This document shows positions 26,924 through 35,706 of a stretch of 64,000 nucleotides of DNA, one piece after another. The stretch lies in contig NZ_FNHX01000004.1 in the NCBI RefSeq assembly GCF_900103405.1, forward strand, positions 434,001 through 498,000. The letters run 5' to 3'. Source of the DNA: Polaromonas sp. JS666 (GTDB taxonomy: Bacteria > Pseudomonadota > Gammaproteobacteria > Burkholderiales > Burkholderiaceae_C). A program made the position numbers and the translations under genes. The notes under the pieces are model-generated. The model worked only from the letters and a program-made list of their open reading frames with translations, was not told the DNA's origin and did no database searches. Within the stretch, counting starts at the first letter, position 1, and each line of letters opens with the position of its first letter.

Positions 26924-28078
26924 CTATGCGGGCAAAAACTGCTGCAATTCGGGCGGCAGCGGCGCCTGCAGGTGCACCACCTTGCGCAGCTTTGGGTGGT
27001 TGAACTTCAGGCTCCAGGCATGCAAAAACATGCGCTTGAGCGGCACCGCGCCGCCCGCGGTTTTCTGCAGCGCCCGGTTCAGCTCGAAATCCCCGTACTT
27101 GTCGTCGCCGGCGATGGGGTGGCCTTCATTGGCCAGGTGCACGCGGATCTGGTGCGTGCGGCCCGTCTTGATGGTGACTTCCAGCAGGGTGAAGGGTGTG
27201 GCGGGGGCCAGCGGGCTGGCGGGAACCGCCGCTTTGACCTTGACCAGCGTCACCGAGCGCATGCCGTCGGGGTGGTCGTTGTCCACCACTTTGACGCGCC
27301 GCTCGCCGTCGGGCAGCAAATACTTGTGCAGTGCCTTGTCGATCACGCGGTGTTTGGCCGGCCAGTCGCCGCCGACCAGCGCCAGGTAGACCTTGTCGGT
27401 TTCACGCTCGCGGAACTGCTCCTGCAGCAGCTTGAGCGCCATGCGCCGCTTGGCGATCAGCAAAATGCCGCTGGTTTCGCGGTCCAGCCGGTGCACCAGT
27501 TCCAGGAAGTCGGCCTCGGGCCGCGCCATGCGCAATTGCTCGATCACGCCAAAACTCACGCCACTGCCGCCGTGCACGGCCACGCCGGCCGGCTTGTCGA
27601 TGGCCAGCACGAAGTCGTCTTCAAACAGGATGGGGAATTCGCGCGAGGGCGCATAGCCGCCGGTGGTGGAACTGGCGCCGTGGCGGGCGATTTCCTGGGC
27701 CATGGCCTCGGCCTTCTGGCCGGCCCGCTCGGAGGTGCGCACCGGCGGCAGGCGCACCACGTCGCCGGCCTCCACACGGGTGTCGGCCTGCGCCCTGCCC
27801 TTGTTCACCCTGACCTCGCCGCTGCGGATGATGCGGTAAACATGGGTTTTGGGCACGCCCTTGAGCTGGCGGATCAAAAAATTGTCCAGCCGCTGGCCCG
27901 CGTAGTCCTCGTCCACGGTCACCAGCGTGGCCTGGGGCGCAGCCGGGGCCGGCGCCTGGGGAATCGGCGGAGTTGAGGCGGTTGCAGGTTTGGGCCTGGC
28001 GGCGGCCACGGGCGGGCGACCCGGTGTTTTCCCGGGTTTCCTTGCCAAGCCCCTGGCTGACCCTATAATGTGTTTCAC
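26924..28078 (-). CDS. rluC: 23S rRNA pseudouridine synthase RluC
   Basis: Makes pseudouridines in 23S rRNA (positions 955, 2504 and 2580 in E. coli). An S4 RNA-binding domain spans about residues 60-115 (GQRLDNFLIRQLKGVPKTHVYRIIR) and the catalytic Asp is in LVHRLDRETSGILL. The frame starts at GTG 28078 with a Pro/Ala/Lys-rich tail of about 50 residues before the S4 domain; but a strong promoter for rne lies within this start (28042-28069), so the true start may be further in, for example GTG at 28009. Divergent from rne, as in other proteobacteria. Confidence 0.9.
   Translation of the reverse strand: MKHIIGSARGLARKPGKTPGRPPVAAARPKPATASTPPIPQAPAPAAPQATLVTVDEDYAGQRLDNFLIRQLKGVPKTHVYRIIRSGEVRVNKGRAQADTRVEAGDVVRLPPVRTSERAGQKAEAMAQEIARHGASSTTGGYAPSREFPILFEDDFVLAIDKPAGVAVHGGSGVSFGVIEQLRMARPEADFLELVHRLDRETSGILLIAKRRMALKLLQEQFRERETDKVYLALVGGDWPAKHRVIDKALHKYLLPDGERRVKVVDNDHPDGMRSVTLVKVKAAVPASPLAPATPFTLLEVTIKTGRTHQIRVHLANEGHPIAGDDKYGDFELNRALQKTAGGAVPLKRMFLHAWSLKFNHPKLRKVVHLQAPLPPELQQFLPA
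28042..28069 (+). promoter_or_regulatory. Strong predicted sigma-70 promoter for rne
   Basis: TTGCCA (28042-28047) and a perfect TATAAT (28064-28069) are spaced 16 bp apart on the plus strand. This is the best promoter match I found in the window. Transcription would start near 28076, giving an rne leader of about 627 nt. It lies inside the annotated 5' end of rluC on the other strand, so the two genes may interfere. Confidence 0.6.
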
Positions 28079-28702
28079 TAGCGATGCGCTGTAAGTGGTT
28101 GATTTGTCTGGAGTTTAGTCCACACACGTCCCCGGCCCTGAAAAGGCGAACAAGCAGCCTCGCTGGAAGGTCGATGCCCACGCCGGCAATTGCCCGCAAG
28201 CGACGAGTGCCAGGCACCTCGCGGCGAGCGTCTTGCACGGTAGACGAGTCGACGTTTTGCGAACACAACTACGGAATACCATGTGCGCAGCCCAAGTCAT
28301 GAACAGCAGGCTGCACACGGATCCAGCCGAGATCAAGTCCTTTAACGGGTAGCCCTCTGATGACAACACTGGTCAGTCTGATTTATATATGCCTGCGGCG
28401 CCTCACGACATTCGTGTGCCCCGCATTCGGCATGAATCAGCCGCCAGCCTTTGTGCAGTGGGCGCCAGCAGCCGCGCTTTGCGCGGCACCCACCCGTTTG
28501 ACCCCTGCTCGCTCCATCCACGCGCCTACGCCCAGACCACGTCGCTGACCGATTCATTTCGGTCGGCCGCGCGCCGTCAAAAGCTCTCCGGCAATTCCTC
28601 CACGTTCGCACTGCGTCCCTCCGGCGTCGTTGGCCCATTTTGGGCATGTGATTGATGTTCGAGACATGACATCAAAACGAAGAACGATAAGGAAGGCTAC
28701 CC
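28076..28702 (+). promoter_or_regulatory. Long 5' leader of rne
   Basis: This 624-bp rluC-rne gap has no credible protein gene. It shows several features of an autoregulatory RNase E leader: a nested hairpin at 28458-28493, an AU-rich stretch ATTTATATAT at 28381-28390 that is a plausible RNase E cut site, and a good ribosome site (AAGGAAGG) just before the ATG. E. coli rne has a 361-nt leader through which RNase E represses its own mRNA; a similar role here is inference. Confidence 0.5.
28458..28493 (+). other. Nested hairpin in the rne leader
   Basis: Outer arms GTGGG (28458-28462) and CCCAC (28489-28493) enclose a 7-bp stem GCCGCGC/GCGCGGC (28471-28477 with 28481-28487) with loop TTT. No T-run follows. 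It is the most stable-looking structure in the rne leader. Confidence 0.6.
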
Positions 28703-31700
28703 ATGAAACGGATGCTGGTAAACGCCACTCAGGCTGAAGAACGCCGCCTGGCGATCGTCGACGGACAAAAACTCCTCGACTACGAAATTGAAATCGAAGG
28801 GCGCGAACAGCGCAAGGGCAACATCTACAAGGCCGTCGTCACGCGCGTCGAGCCTTCGCTGGAAGCCTGCTTCGTCGACTACGGCGAAGACCGCCACGGC
28901 TTCCTGCCGTTCAAGGAAATCTCCAAGCAGTATTTCGCCCAGGGCGTGCCGGTCAGCCAGGCGCGCATCAACGACGTCATCAAGGAAGGCCAGGAACTGC
29001 TGGTCCAGGTCGAAAAGGAAGAGCGCGGCAACAAGGGCGCGGCCCTCACCACCTTCGTCTCCCTGGCCGGCCGCTATGTGGTCCTGATGCCCAACAACCC
29101 GCGCGGCGGCGGCGTTAGCCGGCGCATCGAGGGCGACGACCGGGCCGAGCTCAAAGAAGCGATGGACCAGCTCGAGTACCCCAATGGCATGAGCATCATC
29201 GCGCGCACCGCCGGCATAGGCCGCAGCGCCCCTGAACTGCAGTGGGACCTGAACTACCTGCTCAAGCTCTGGACCGCCATCGACGGCGCCGGCAAGGGCG
29301 GCAAGGGCGCTTTCCTGATTTACCAGGAATCCAGCCTGGTGATACGCGCCATCCGCGACTACTTCAACAGCGACATCGGCGACATCCTGTTCGACACCGA
29401 CGACGTCTACGAGCAGGCCAAGCAGTTCATGGCCCACGTGATGCCCGAGCACGAGCACCGCGTCAAGCGCTACCGCGACGACGCGCCGCTGTTCAGCCGC
29501 TTCCAGATCGAGCACCAGATCGAGTCGGCCTATGCCCGCACCGTGCAGTTGCCTTCGGGCGGCGCCATCGTGATCGACCACACCGAGGCCCTGGTCTCGG
29601 TCGACGTCAACTCGGCCCGCGCCATCAAAGGCGGCGACATCGAGGAAACCGCCACCCGCACCAACCTGGAAGCCGCCGACGAAGTCGCGCGCCAGATGCG
29701 TTTGCGCGACCTGGGCGGCCTGATCGTCATCGACTTCATCGACATGGAAGAGTCGCGCAACCGCCGCGATGTGGAAAACCGCCTGCGCGACGCGCTGCGC
29801 CAGGACCGCGCCCGCGTGCAGTTCGGCACCATCAGCAAGTTCGGCCTCATGGAAATGAGCCGCCAGCGCCTGCGCCCGGCCCTCTCGGAAGGCGCATCCA
29901 TCCCTTGCCCGCGCTGCGGCGGCTCCGGCCACATCCGCGACACCGAAAGCTCGGCGCTGCAGATCCTGCGCATCATCCAGGAAGAGTCCCTCAAGGACAG
30001 CACGGCCTCGGTGCTGTGCCAGGTCCCGGTCGATGTGGCCTCCTTCCTGCTCAACGAAAAGCGCTCCGAGATCGCCAAGATCGAAGTCAAGCAGCGCATC
30101 AACGTGCTGCTGGTGCCCAACAAGACGCTGGAAACCCCCAACTACCGCCTGGAACGCCTGAAACACGACGACCCGCGCCTGGACAACATCGCCGCCAGCT
30201 ACAAGATGGCCGAGGAAGTCGAGGACCCGACCACCGTCACGCGCCGCAGCCAGGAAAAGCACAACAAGCAGGAGCCCGTCATCAAGGGCGTGCTGCCCGA
30301 TGCGCCCGCTCCCGTGGCACCGCCCAAGCCGGAACCCGCTCCGCATGCGGCGGCGCCCAAGCCGGCTGCCCGTCCCGCACCCGCAGTGGCGGCACCCGCT
30401 GAAAAAGGCTTCTTCGGCTGGATCAAGAGCCTGTTCGGCGGCGCCGAAGCACCGGCCCCGGCGCCTGCCGCCAAGGAAGTGAAAAAAGACGAGCGCGGCG
30501 AAGGCCGGCGCGAAGGTCGCGGTGAAGGCCGTGGCGGCGAGCGTGGCGAGCGCTCCGATCGCGGTGGTGAGCGCGGCGGCCGTGACGGCCGGCGCGGCGG
30601 CCGTGGCCGCAGCGAAGGCCGTGGCGGCGAGGGCCGTGGTGCGGAAGGCCGCAGCGAAACCCGCGAAGGCCGAGAAGCACGCCCCGAAGGCCGTGGTGAA
30701 CGCGGTGAAGGCCGCGGCGGCGAACGCCGCGAGCGCAATGCCGAAGGCCGCCAGGAACGTCCGGCCGGTGAAGCCCGCCCCGAAGGCGCGGGCGATCAGC
30801 CGCGCGGCGAGACGCCCAACCGGGAAGGTCGCGAAGGCGGCCGCAACCGCCGTGAACGCGGCGAGCGTGGCGGTGAACGCGGTGGCGAGCGCGGCGAACG
30901 TATCCAGCGCGACGCCGTCGAGCAGGACCTCGCGCTGGCCAACCAGGCCGCCATGGCAGCCGCCATGGGTGGCGAAACCGCCGAGCCGCGCCAGGAGCGC
31001 GCACCCCAGGACGGTGAACGCCAGGGCAACCGCGAAGCACGCGGTGAACGCGGTGAAGGCCGCCGTGAACGCGGCGACCGCAACGGCCGCCGTGGCGAGC
31101 GCCGCGGCAGCGACCGCCCTGAAGGCGCCGAGGGCCAGAATGCCGGTGCCGGCTTCAACCCCGAGGCCGCAGCGGCACCTGTGCTCGACGAAGCCGGCAA
31201 TCCGGTCGCTCCCGTGCAGAACGGCCAGGGCGCCCAAGGTGACGAACAGCGCCAGCCGCGCGAACGCCGCAGCCGCGACCGCTACGGCCGCGACCGCCGC
31301 GAACGCGGTGAGAACGGCGAACGCGGCGAGCAGCAGCCGGCCGAAGGCGCCGACGCCGGCCAGGCCGGTTTCGCGCAAGCCCAGCCGCAGCCGCAAGCCC
31401 GCGAAGAACGCGCACCGGAAGTCGTCGCCAGCTACGCGGCACCCGCTGCCGCTGTGACGCCCGCCGCGCCTTTTGTGCCTGAAGCAGCACCGGCACCCGC
31501 CTACACAGCCCCCGTGGCTGTGGCCGCACCGGCACCCGCGCCCGCACCCGTGGCGCCAGTGCAGCCCGCACCGGCGGCCGCGGCCATCAGCCTGCCCAAG
31601 GTCCAGTCCTACGCGCTGCCCCTCGACGAGCTGGCCCAGGTGGCCCAGTCATCGGGCCTGCAGTGGGTGAACTCCGACGCGGCCAAGATCGCCGAAGCCA

Positions 31701-31852
31701 AAGCCGCCATCGCCGCCGAGGTCAAGCCGGTGCACGTGCCGCGCGAGCGCCCACCGCTGGTCGTGGCCGACGAAGGCCCGCTGGTGCTGGTCGAAACCCG
31801 GCGCGACCTGGGCGCCATGTCCCTGCCCTTCGAGAAATCGCCAGGCCAGTAA
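28703..31852 (+). CDS. rne: Ribonuclease E with RG-rich scaffold tail
   Basis: Single-strand endoribonuclease that leads mRNA decay and rRNA/tRNA processing, 1049 aa. The N-terminal S1 domain is near residues 35-120; catalytic Asp residues are in SVDVNSAR (about 302) and VIDFIDME (about 345), the zinc-link is CPRCGGSGH (about 403). [13 protein letters not shown] (about 568-580) looks like the amphipathic membrane-targeting helix. Then come RG-rich blocks (about 593-732, 773-809, 849-877), a Pro/Ala stretch (911-962) and a conserved-looking C-terminus ([18 protein letters not shown]). The tail is the likely degradosome and RNA-binding scaffold. A terminator follows. Confidence 0.96.
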   Translation: MKRMLVNATQAEERRLAIVDGQKLLDYEIEIEGREQRKGNIYKAVVTRVEPSLEACFVDYGEDRHGFLPFKEISKQYFAQGVPVSQARINDVIKEGQELLVQVEKEERGNKGAALTTFVSLAGRYVVLMPNNPRGGGVSRRIEGDDRAELKEAMDQLEYPNGMSIIARTAGIGRSAPELQWDLNYLLKLWTAIDGAGKGGKGAFLIYQESSLVIRAIRDYFNSDIGDILFDTDDVYEQAKQFMAHVMPEHEHRVKRYRDDAPLFSRFQIEHQIESAYARTVQLPSGGAIVIDHTEALVSVDVNSARAIKGGDIEETATRTNLEAADEVARQMRLRDLGGLIVIDFIDMEESRNRRDVENRLRDALRQDRARVQFGTISKFGLMEMSRQRLRPALSEGASIPCPRCGGSGHIRDTESSALQILRIIQEESLKDSTASVLCQVPVDVASFLLNEKRSEIAKIEVKQRINVLLVPNKTLETPNYRLERLKHDDPRLDNIAASYKMAEEVEDPTTVTRRSQEKHNKQEPVIKGVLPDAPAPVAPPKPEPAPHAAAPKPAARPAPAVAAPAEKGFFGWIKSLFGGAEAPAPAPAAKEVKKDERGEGRREGRGEGRGGERGERSDRGGERGGRDGRRGGRGRSEGRGGEGRGAEGRSETREGREARPEGRGERGEGRGGERRERNAEGRQERPAGEARPEGAGDQPRGETPNREGREGGRNRRERGERGGERGGERGERIQRDAVEQDLALANQAAMAAAMGGETAEPRQERAPQDGERQGNREARGERGEGRRERGDRNGRRGERRGSDRPEGAEGQNAGAGFNPEAAAAPVLDEAGNPVAPVQNGQGAQGDEQRQPRERRSRDRYGRDRRERGENGERGEQQPAEGADAGQAGFAQAQPQPQAREERAPEVVASYAAPAAAVTPAAPFVPEAAPAPAYTAPVAVAAPAPAPAPVAPVQPAPAAAAISLPKVQSYALPLDELAQVAQSSGLQWVNSDAAKIAEAKAAIAAEVKPVHVPRERPPLVVADEGPLVLVETRRDLGAMSLPFEKSPGQ
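30481..31335 (+). repeat. Degenerate RG/GE-rich coding repeats in rne
   Basis: The DNA repeats short units of the type GGTGAACGCGGCGAG and GGCCGTGGCGGCGAG, encoding RGE, RGG and RER strings. Repeat slippage can change the tail length between strains. The repeat also creates an 899-codon open frame on the opposite strand, which I regard as an artefact. Confidence 0.75.
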
Positions 31853-31872
31853 GCGCCCCGCCCTCCCAAAAA

Positions 31873-31897
31873 GGCCCGCCCATGCGGGCCTTTTTTT
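31873..31897 (+). terminator. Intrinsic terminator of rne
   Basis: GGCCCGC (31873-31879), loop CCAT, GCGGGCC (31884-31890), then seven T residues. It lies 20 bp after the rne stop and separates rne from the RDD/MoxR operon. Confidence 0.92.
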
Positions 31898-31952
31898 ATG
31901 CCGCAAAACAAGCCCTAGAATCAGGCCAACAAAACGACAGGGGAAGAGGACG

Positions 31953-32462
31953 ATGGACCAGCCCACGCACGATGCCCGCTACGCGCCGCCGCAAGCCACG
32001 GTGGCGGATGTGGCCGACGTCAATGACGGCCCGCAGCTGGCCGGCCGCGTCGAACGACTGGGTGCCGCCATTCTCGACACGGTTTTCCAGAGCCTAGTGC
32101 TCTGGCTGGTGTCGGTGCTCACCCCCTACAACCCCTGGGCCGTGCAAGGAACAGGCGCGTGGTCCTTCAACCCGCTGGGCATGGCCATCGGCGCCTTGAT
32201 CTTCGTCCTGCTCAACGGCTACCTGCTCGCGACGCGGGGCCAGACGATAGGCAAGGTCCTGCTCAAGCTGCGTATTGTCCGGCCCTCGGGCGAAGCCGTT
32301 TCCCCCACGCGCCTGGCCTTGCGCTACGGCGCGGGCTTTGTGGCCGGCCTCGTCATGGCCGTGGTCTGGATTTATTCGCTGATCGACTGCCTGATGATCT
32401 TTCGCAAATCCCGCCGCTGCCTGCACGACGAGATCGCGGACACCATCGTCGTCAAGGCCTGA
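31953..32462 (+). CDS. RDD-family membrane protein 1
   Basis: 169-aa integral membrane protein of the RDD family. The family Arg is in LAGRVERLGAAILDTVF (near residue 30), with helices at about residues 38-60, 75-92 and 118-140, and GQTIGKVLLKLRIV is the conserved central motif. RDD proteins include some Na+(Li+)/H+ antiporters, but the function of most is unknown. First gene of an eight-gene run through DUF58; a GGGGAAGAGGA ribosome site precedes it. Confidence 0.82.
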   Translation: MDQPTHDARYAPPQATVADVADVNDGPQLAGRVERLGAAILDTVFQSLVLWLVSVLTPYNPWAVQGTGAWSFNPLGMAIGALIFVLLNGYLLATRGQTIGKVLLKLRIVRPSGEAVSPTRLALRYGAGFVAGLVMAVVWIYSLIDCLMIFRKSRRCLHDEIADTIVVKA

Positions 32463-32473
32463 GGCCCCAGCCT

Positions 32474-33190
32474 GTGGCCAACGCGCGCCTGGACACGATT
32501 TACACGGCTGAAACGCCCGAAGGCATCACCCTGTCCCTGCGGCCCGCCGGCATCGTCGCGCGCGGGCTGGCCTACCTGATAGACCTGGCCATACGCGCCT
32601 GCCTGTTCATCGCCGTGGCCATTGTGGTCGGCCTGATGGGCAAGGCCGGCGGGGCCGTGCTGCTGCTCGCGTATTTCGGCCTCGAATGGTTTTACCCCGT
32701 GGTGTTCGAGCTGACCCGCGCGGCCGCCACACCCGGCAAACGGGCCATGGGCCTGCGCGTGGTGATGGATTCCGGCCTGCCGGTGACACCCGCCGCCTCG
32801 CTGACGCGCAACCTGCTGCGCGCGGCCGACTTCATGCCCGCGCTGTTCGGCGCCGGGCTGGTGTCCATGCTCTGGCGGCGCGACAGCAAACGCCTGGGCG
32901 ACCTGGCCGCCGGCACGCTGGTAGTGTTCACCGATGCCGTCAAGCTGCACGGCGAGGTGCCCCTGTCGCCCCCGCTGGCCCCCGCACGGCCCCTTTCGGC
33001 CGCCGAACAAGCCTCGGTGCTGGCCTGGGCCGGCCGGGCCACGCGGCTGACGCCCGAGCGCCTGGGCGAGCTCGCCGCCCTGGCCGAACCGGTGCTGGGT
33101 GCGGGCGCGCCGGGCAGCAGCGCCACCCAGCGCCTGCTGGGCGTGGCGCAATGGCTGATGGGCCGGCGTGAGGGAGAAGCCCGGCCATGA
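32474..33190 (+). CDS. RDD-family membrane protein 2
   Basis: Second RDD-family protein (238 aa), not a close copy of the first. The family pattern is LRPAGIVARGLAYLIDLAIR, then ATPGKRAMGLRVV and RLGDLAAGTLVV. I chose GTG at 32474, which gives ANARLDTIYTAETPEGITLSL, a usual N-terminus for this type; the open frame upstream is only a shadow of the preceding gene. It starts 11 bp after RDD 1 and overlaps the SpoIIM gene by four bases. A C-terminal soluble tail of about 70 residues is Ala/Leu-rich. Confidence 0.8.
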   Translation: MANARLDTIYTAETPEGITLSLRPAGIVARGLAYLIDLAIRACLFIAVAIVVGLMGKAGGAVLLLAYFGLEWFYPVVFELTRAAATPGKRAMGLRVVMDSGLPVTPAASLTRNLLRAADFMPALFGAGLVSMLWRRDSKRLGDLAAGTLVVFTDAVKLHGEVPLSPPLAPARPLSAAEQASVLAWAGRATRLTPERLGELAALAEPVLGAGAPGSSATQRLLGVAQWLMGRREGEARP

Positions 33191-34185
33191 CGCCCTTGCA
33201 GTTTGAAGCGGCCTATGCGCCGCTGTGGAACGAGCTCGAGAAGGTCATAGGCGTCGCCGAGACCGAGCGCAAGTTCGACGGCGCGCGGCTGGCCACGCTG
33301 TACCGCCGCGTCTGCGAGCACCTGGCGCTGGCGCAGGCCCGCGCCTACCCGGTGCACCTGACGCAGCGGCTGGAAGCCCTGACGCAAAGCGCCCACCGGC
33401 TGATCTACCGGCGCCACGACTACGGCCTGGCACGCCTGGGCACGCTGGCGCTGGTCGACTTCCCGCAGGCCGTGCGCGCGCACCGCGCCTACCTGCTGGT
33501 GGCGGCCCTGCTGTTCGTGGTGCCGCTGCTGGCCGCGGGCCTGGCCACCTACCGCGACCCGGGTTTCATCCTGCATCTGCTGGATGCGGCACAGGTGCAG
33601 AACTTCGACAGCATGTACAGCGACAGCGCCAAGTCCTTCGGGCGCAACCGCGACGCCAGCGGCGACTGGCAGATGTTCGGCTTTTACGTCATGCACAACA
33701 TCGGCATCGGCTTTCGCTGCTTCGCCGCCGGCATTTTCGGCGGCATCGGCAGCGCGGCCGTGCTGCTGTTCAACGGCGTGCAGATAGGCGCCGTGGGCGG
33801 CTACCTGATCGCCTCGGGCCACGGGCAGAACTTCTGCTCCTTTGTGGTCACCCACGGCGCCTTCGAACTGACGGCCATCGTGCTGGCGGGTGCAGCCGGG
33901 CTGCGCCTGGGCTACGCCCTGATCGCGCCGGGCCGGCACACGCGACTGGAGGCGCTGCGCCTGGCGGCGCGCCACGCCATCGTGGTGGTCTACGGCGTCA
34001 TCGGCCTGCTGCTGATCGCCGCCGCCGTCGAAGCCTTCTGGTCCTCGGCGCGCTGGGTCACGCCCGCCGTGAAATACGGCGCCGGCGCGGCCTGCTGGGC
34101 CCTGGTGCTTGCCTACCTGGGCTGGCAAGGACGGCCGCGCGCCGGCCAGGCGCCCGCGGGCGAAGGGCAGCGCCATGCAGGTTGA
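33187..34185 (+). CDS. SpoIIM-family (stage II sporulation protein M) membrane protein
   Basis: 332-aa membrane protein of the SpoIIM/DUF95 family; the name comes from an endospore engulfment protein, but this organism does not sporulate. A soluble N-terminal part of about 95 residues (WNELEKVIGVAETERKFDGARL) is followed by five or six helices, including the family region IGIGFRCFAAGIFGGIGSAAVLLFNGVQIG. The ATG overlaps the RDD 2 stop (ATGA), and the 3' end overlaps the next gene by 11 bases. Confidence 0.85.
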   Translation: MTPLQFEAAYAPLWNELEKVIGVAETERKFDGARLATLYRRVCEHLALAQARAYPVHLTQRLEALTQSAHRLIYRRHDYGLARLGTLALVDFPQAVRAHRAYLLVAALLFVVPLLAAGLATYRDPGFILHLLDAAQVQNFDSMYSDSAKSFGRNRDASGDWQMFGFYVMHNIGIGFRCFAAGIFGGIGSAAVLLFNGVQIGAVGGYLIASGHGQNFCSFVVTHGAFELTAIVLAGAAGLRLGYALIAPGRHTRLEALRLAARHAIVVVYGVIGLLLIAAAVEAFWSSARWVTPAVKYGAGAACWALVLAYLGWQGRPRAGQAPAGEGQRHAG

Positions 34186-34930
34186 CGCGCTGGCCGTCGC
34201 GCTGCGCCCGCGCCCCATGGCCGAAGCCGCCGACCTGGGCGTCGCGCTGGTGCGCCGCCATGCCGCTTCCATCTGGCGCACCTTCCTGCCCATGTATGTC
34301 GTGGTCATCGCGCTGCTGCTGTGCACCATCGAGCTCGCCTACTGGCTGCCCGGCCTGCTGATCTTTTGCCTCAAGCCCTGGTTTGACCGCAGCCTGCTGT
34401 TCATCCTGTCGCGCGCGGTGTTCGGTCAATCCACGCGCTGGAAAGACCTCTGGGAGCACCGCGCCCAGGTGTGGGGCGGGCAGCTGCTGCGCACGCTGCT
34501 GTGGCGGCGGCTGTCGCCCTGGCGCTCCTACACCCAGGCCATAGACCAGCTCGAAGGCCAGCGCGGCGGCGCCAGGCGCAAGCGGCGCGACCAGTTGCTG
34601 CGCGGGCGGCGTGGCGCGGCCGCGGGCATGCAACTGGTTTTTTCCAACGTCGAGATCGCGCTGGAGTTCGCCCTGCTCTCCATCCTGTTCTGGTTCGCGC
34701 CCGAGGGCAGCCTTTCCGAACTCTGGCGCTGGTTGATCGCCACGGAGTCGACGCTGCAAAGCCTGAGCCTTGCCGTGGTCTACGCCTTCGCCGTCGGGCT
34801 GGTCGAGCCCTTTTTTGTGGCGGCCGGCTTTGCCATGTACCTGAACCGCCGCGTCGAGCTCGAAGCCTGGGACATCGAACAGGAATTTCGCCGTGCCTTC
34901 ACGCCCGCGCCGGCAAAGGCCGGCGCATGA
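34175..34930 (+). CDS. Integral membrane protein of the MoxR/DUF58 operon
   Basis: Unrecognised 251-aa membrane protein. Helices are seen at about residues 35-65 (FLPMYVVVIALLLCTIELAYWLPGLLIF), 160-180 (EIALEFALLSILFWF) and 200-225 (LAVVYAFAVGLVEPFFVAAG). A very basic loop (GARRKRRDQLLRGRRG) lies between them, so that part is probably cytoplasmic. The start MQVDALAVALRPR at 34175 is chosen because it follows a GAAGGGCAG ribosome site. Its TGA overlaps the next ATG (34927-34930). Homologues with the same place in the operon are common in related genomes, but I know no function. Confidence 0.75.
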   Translation: MQVDALAVALRPRPMAEAADLGVALVRRHAASIWRTFLPMYVVVIALLLCTIELAYWLPGLLIFCLKPWFDRSLLFILSRAVFGQSTRWKDLWEHRAQVWGGQLLRTLLWRRLSPWRSYTQAIDQLEGQRGGARRKRRDQLLRGRRGAAAGMQLVFSNVEIALEFALLSILFWFAPEGSLSELWRWLIATESTLQSLSLAVVYAFAVGLVEPFFVAAGFAMYLNRRVELEAWDIEQEFRRAFTPAPAKAGA

Positions 34931-35706
34931 GGACCGCATGCCGTGATGCCCGATGGCGGCAGGCCCTGGCCTGCGCACTGGTCGCGGCTTGCTGCGCGGC
35001 CGGCGCGGCTGCCGCGGCACCGGGCGAGCCGCCCTCACGCCAGCAGGTCCAATCGGCCGCCGAACGGGTGCGCGCCGACCCCAACCTGCCCGGCAGCAAG
35101 AGCGAAAAGACGCTGCGGCTGAGGGACAGGGACAAAAAACCCGAGGACAAAAAGAAGGACAGCGACGGCCTGGGCTGGCTCAGGGATTTTGTGACCAGGG
35201 TCTCCGAAGCCGCGCGCCTGCTGGTGTGGGCGCTGGGCGCGCTGGCCCTGGCCTGGCTGGTGATCCGCATACGGCGCTGGGCGCAGGTGCGCGCCGGCGG
35301 CGGCCGGCACCGCATGGCGCCCCTGCCCAGCCACATCGGCAGCCTGGACATACGCCCCGAAAGCCTGCCCGACGACGTGGGCTCGGCGGTCGCCTCGCTG
35401 TGGCAGCGCGGCCAGCGCCGGCCCGCGCTGTCGCTGCTCTACCGCGGCGCGCTCTCGCGCCTGGTGCACCTGCATGCGGTGCCCATACGCAACGCCAGCA
35501 CCGAAGGCGAATGCGTGGCGCTCAGCGAAAGCCGGCTGGCGCCGCCCTCGCTCGATTTTTTTGCCCGCCTGGTGGCCGCCTGGCAACTGGCGGCCTATGG
35601 CGGGCGCCTGCCGCCCACGGCCGGCGTGCTGGCGCTGTGCGCCGAATTTGACGCGCGCCTGGGCGCGCCGGCCGCAGCGGTCGCGCCAGGGAAGGCGGCG
35701 CCATGA
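34927..35706 (+). CDS. DUF4129-containing protein
   Basis: 259-aa protein with an N-terminal signal-like helix (ACALVAACCAAGAAAAA), a charged linker (KTLRLRDRDKKPEDKKKDS), a membrane helix near residues 97-115 (LLVWALGALALAWLVIRI) and a C-terminal DUF4129-like domain (RRPALSLLYRGALSRL and TEGECVAL). DUF4129 resembles the C-terminal part of transglutaminase-like membrane proteins and usually sits with MoxR and DUF58. The start at 34927 overlaps the previous stop by four bases and the end overlaps the DUF4350 gene by four. Confidence 0.78.
   Translation: MRTACRDARWRQALACALVAACCAAGAAAAAPGEPPSRQQVQSAAERVRADPNLPGSKSEKTLRLRDRDKKPEDKKKDSDGLGWLRDFVTRVSEAARLLVWALGALALAWLVIRIRRWAQVRAGGGRHRMAPLPSHIGSLDIRPESLPDDVGSAVASLWQRGQRRPALSLLYRGALSRLVHLHAVPIRNASTEGECVALSESRLAPPSLDFFARLVAAWQLAAYGGRLPPTAGVLALCAEFDARLGAPAAAVAPGKAAP

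Noticed and set aside
28389..28655. 88-codon frame in the rne leader
   Set aside because: No family similarity or ribosome site; overlaps the hairpin at 28458-28493, so treated as leader RNA.
28697..31396. 899-codon open frame on the minus strand opposite rne
   Set aside because: It mirrors the RG-rich repeat codons of rne; the product is Ala/Val/Phe low-complexity with no family similarity, and the plus-strand frame has clear RNase E motifs.
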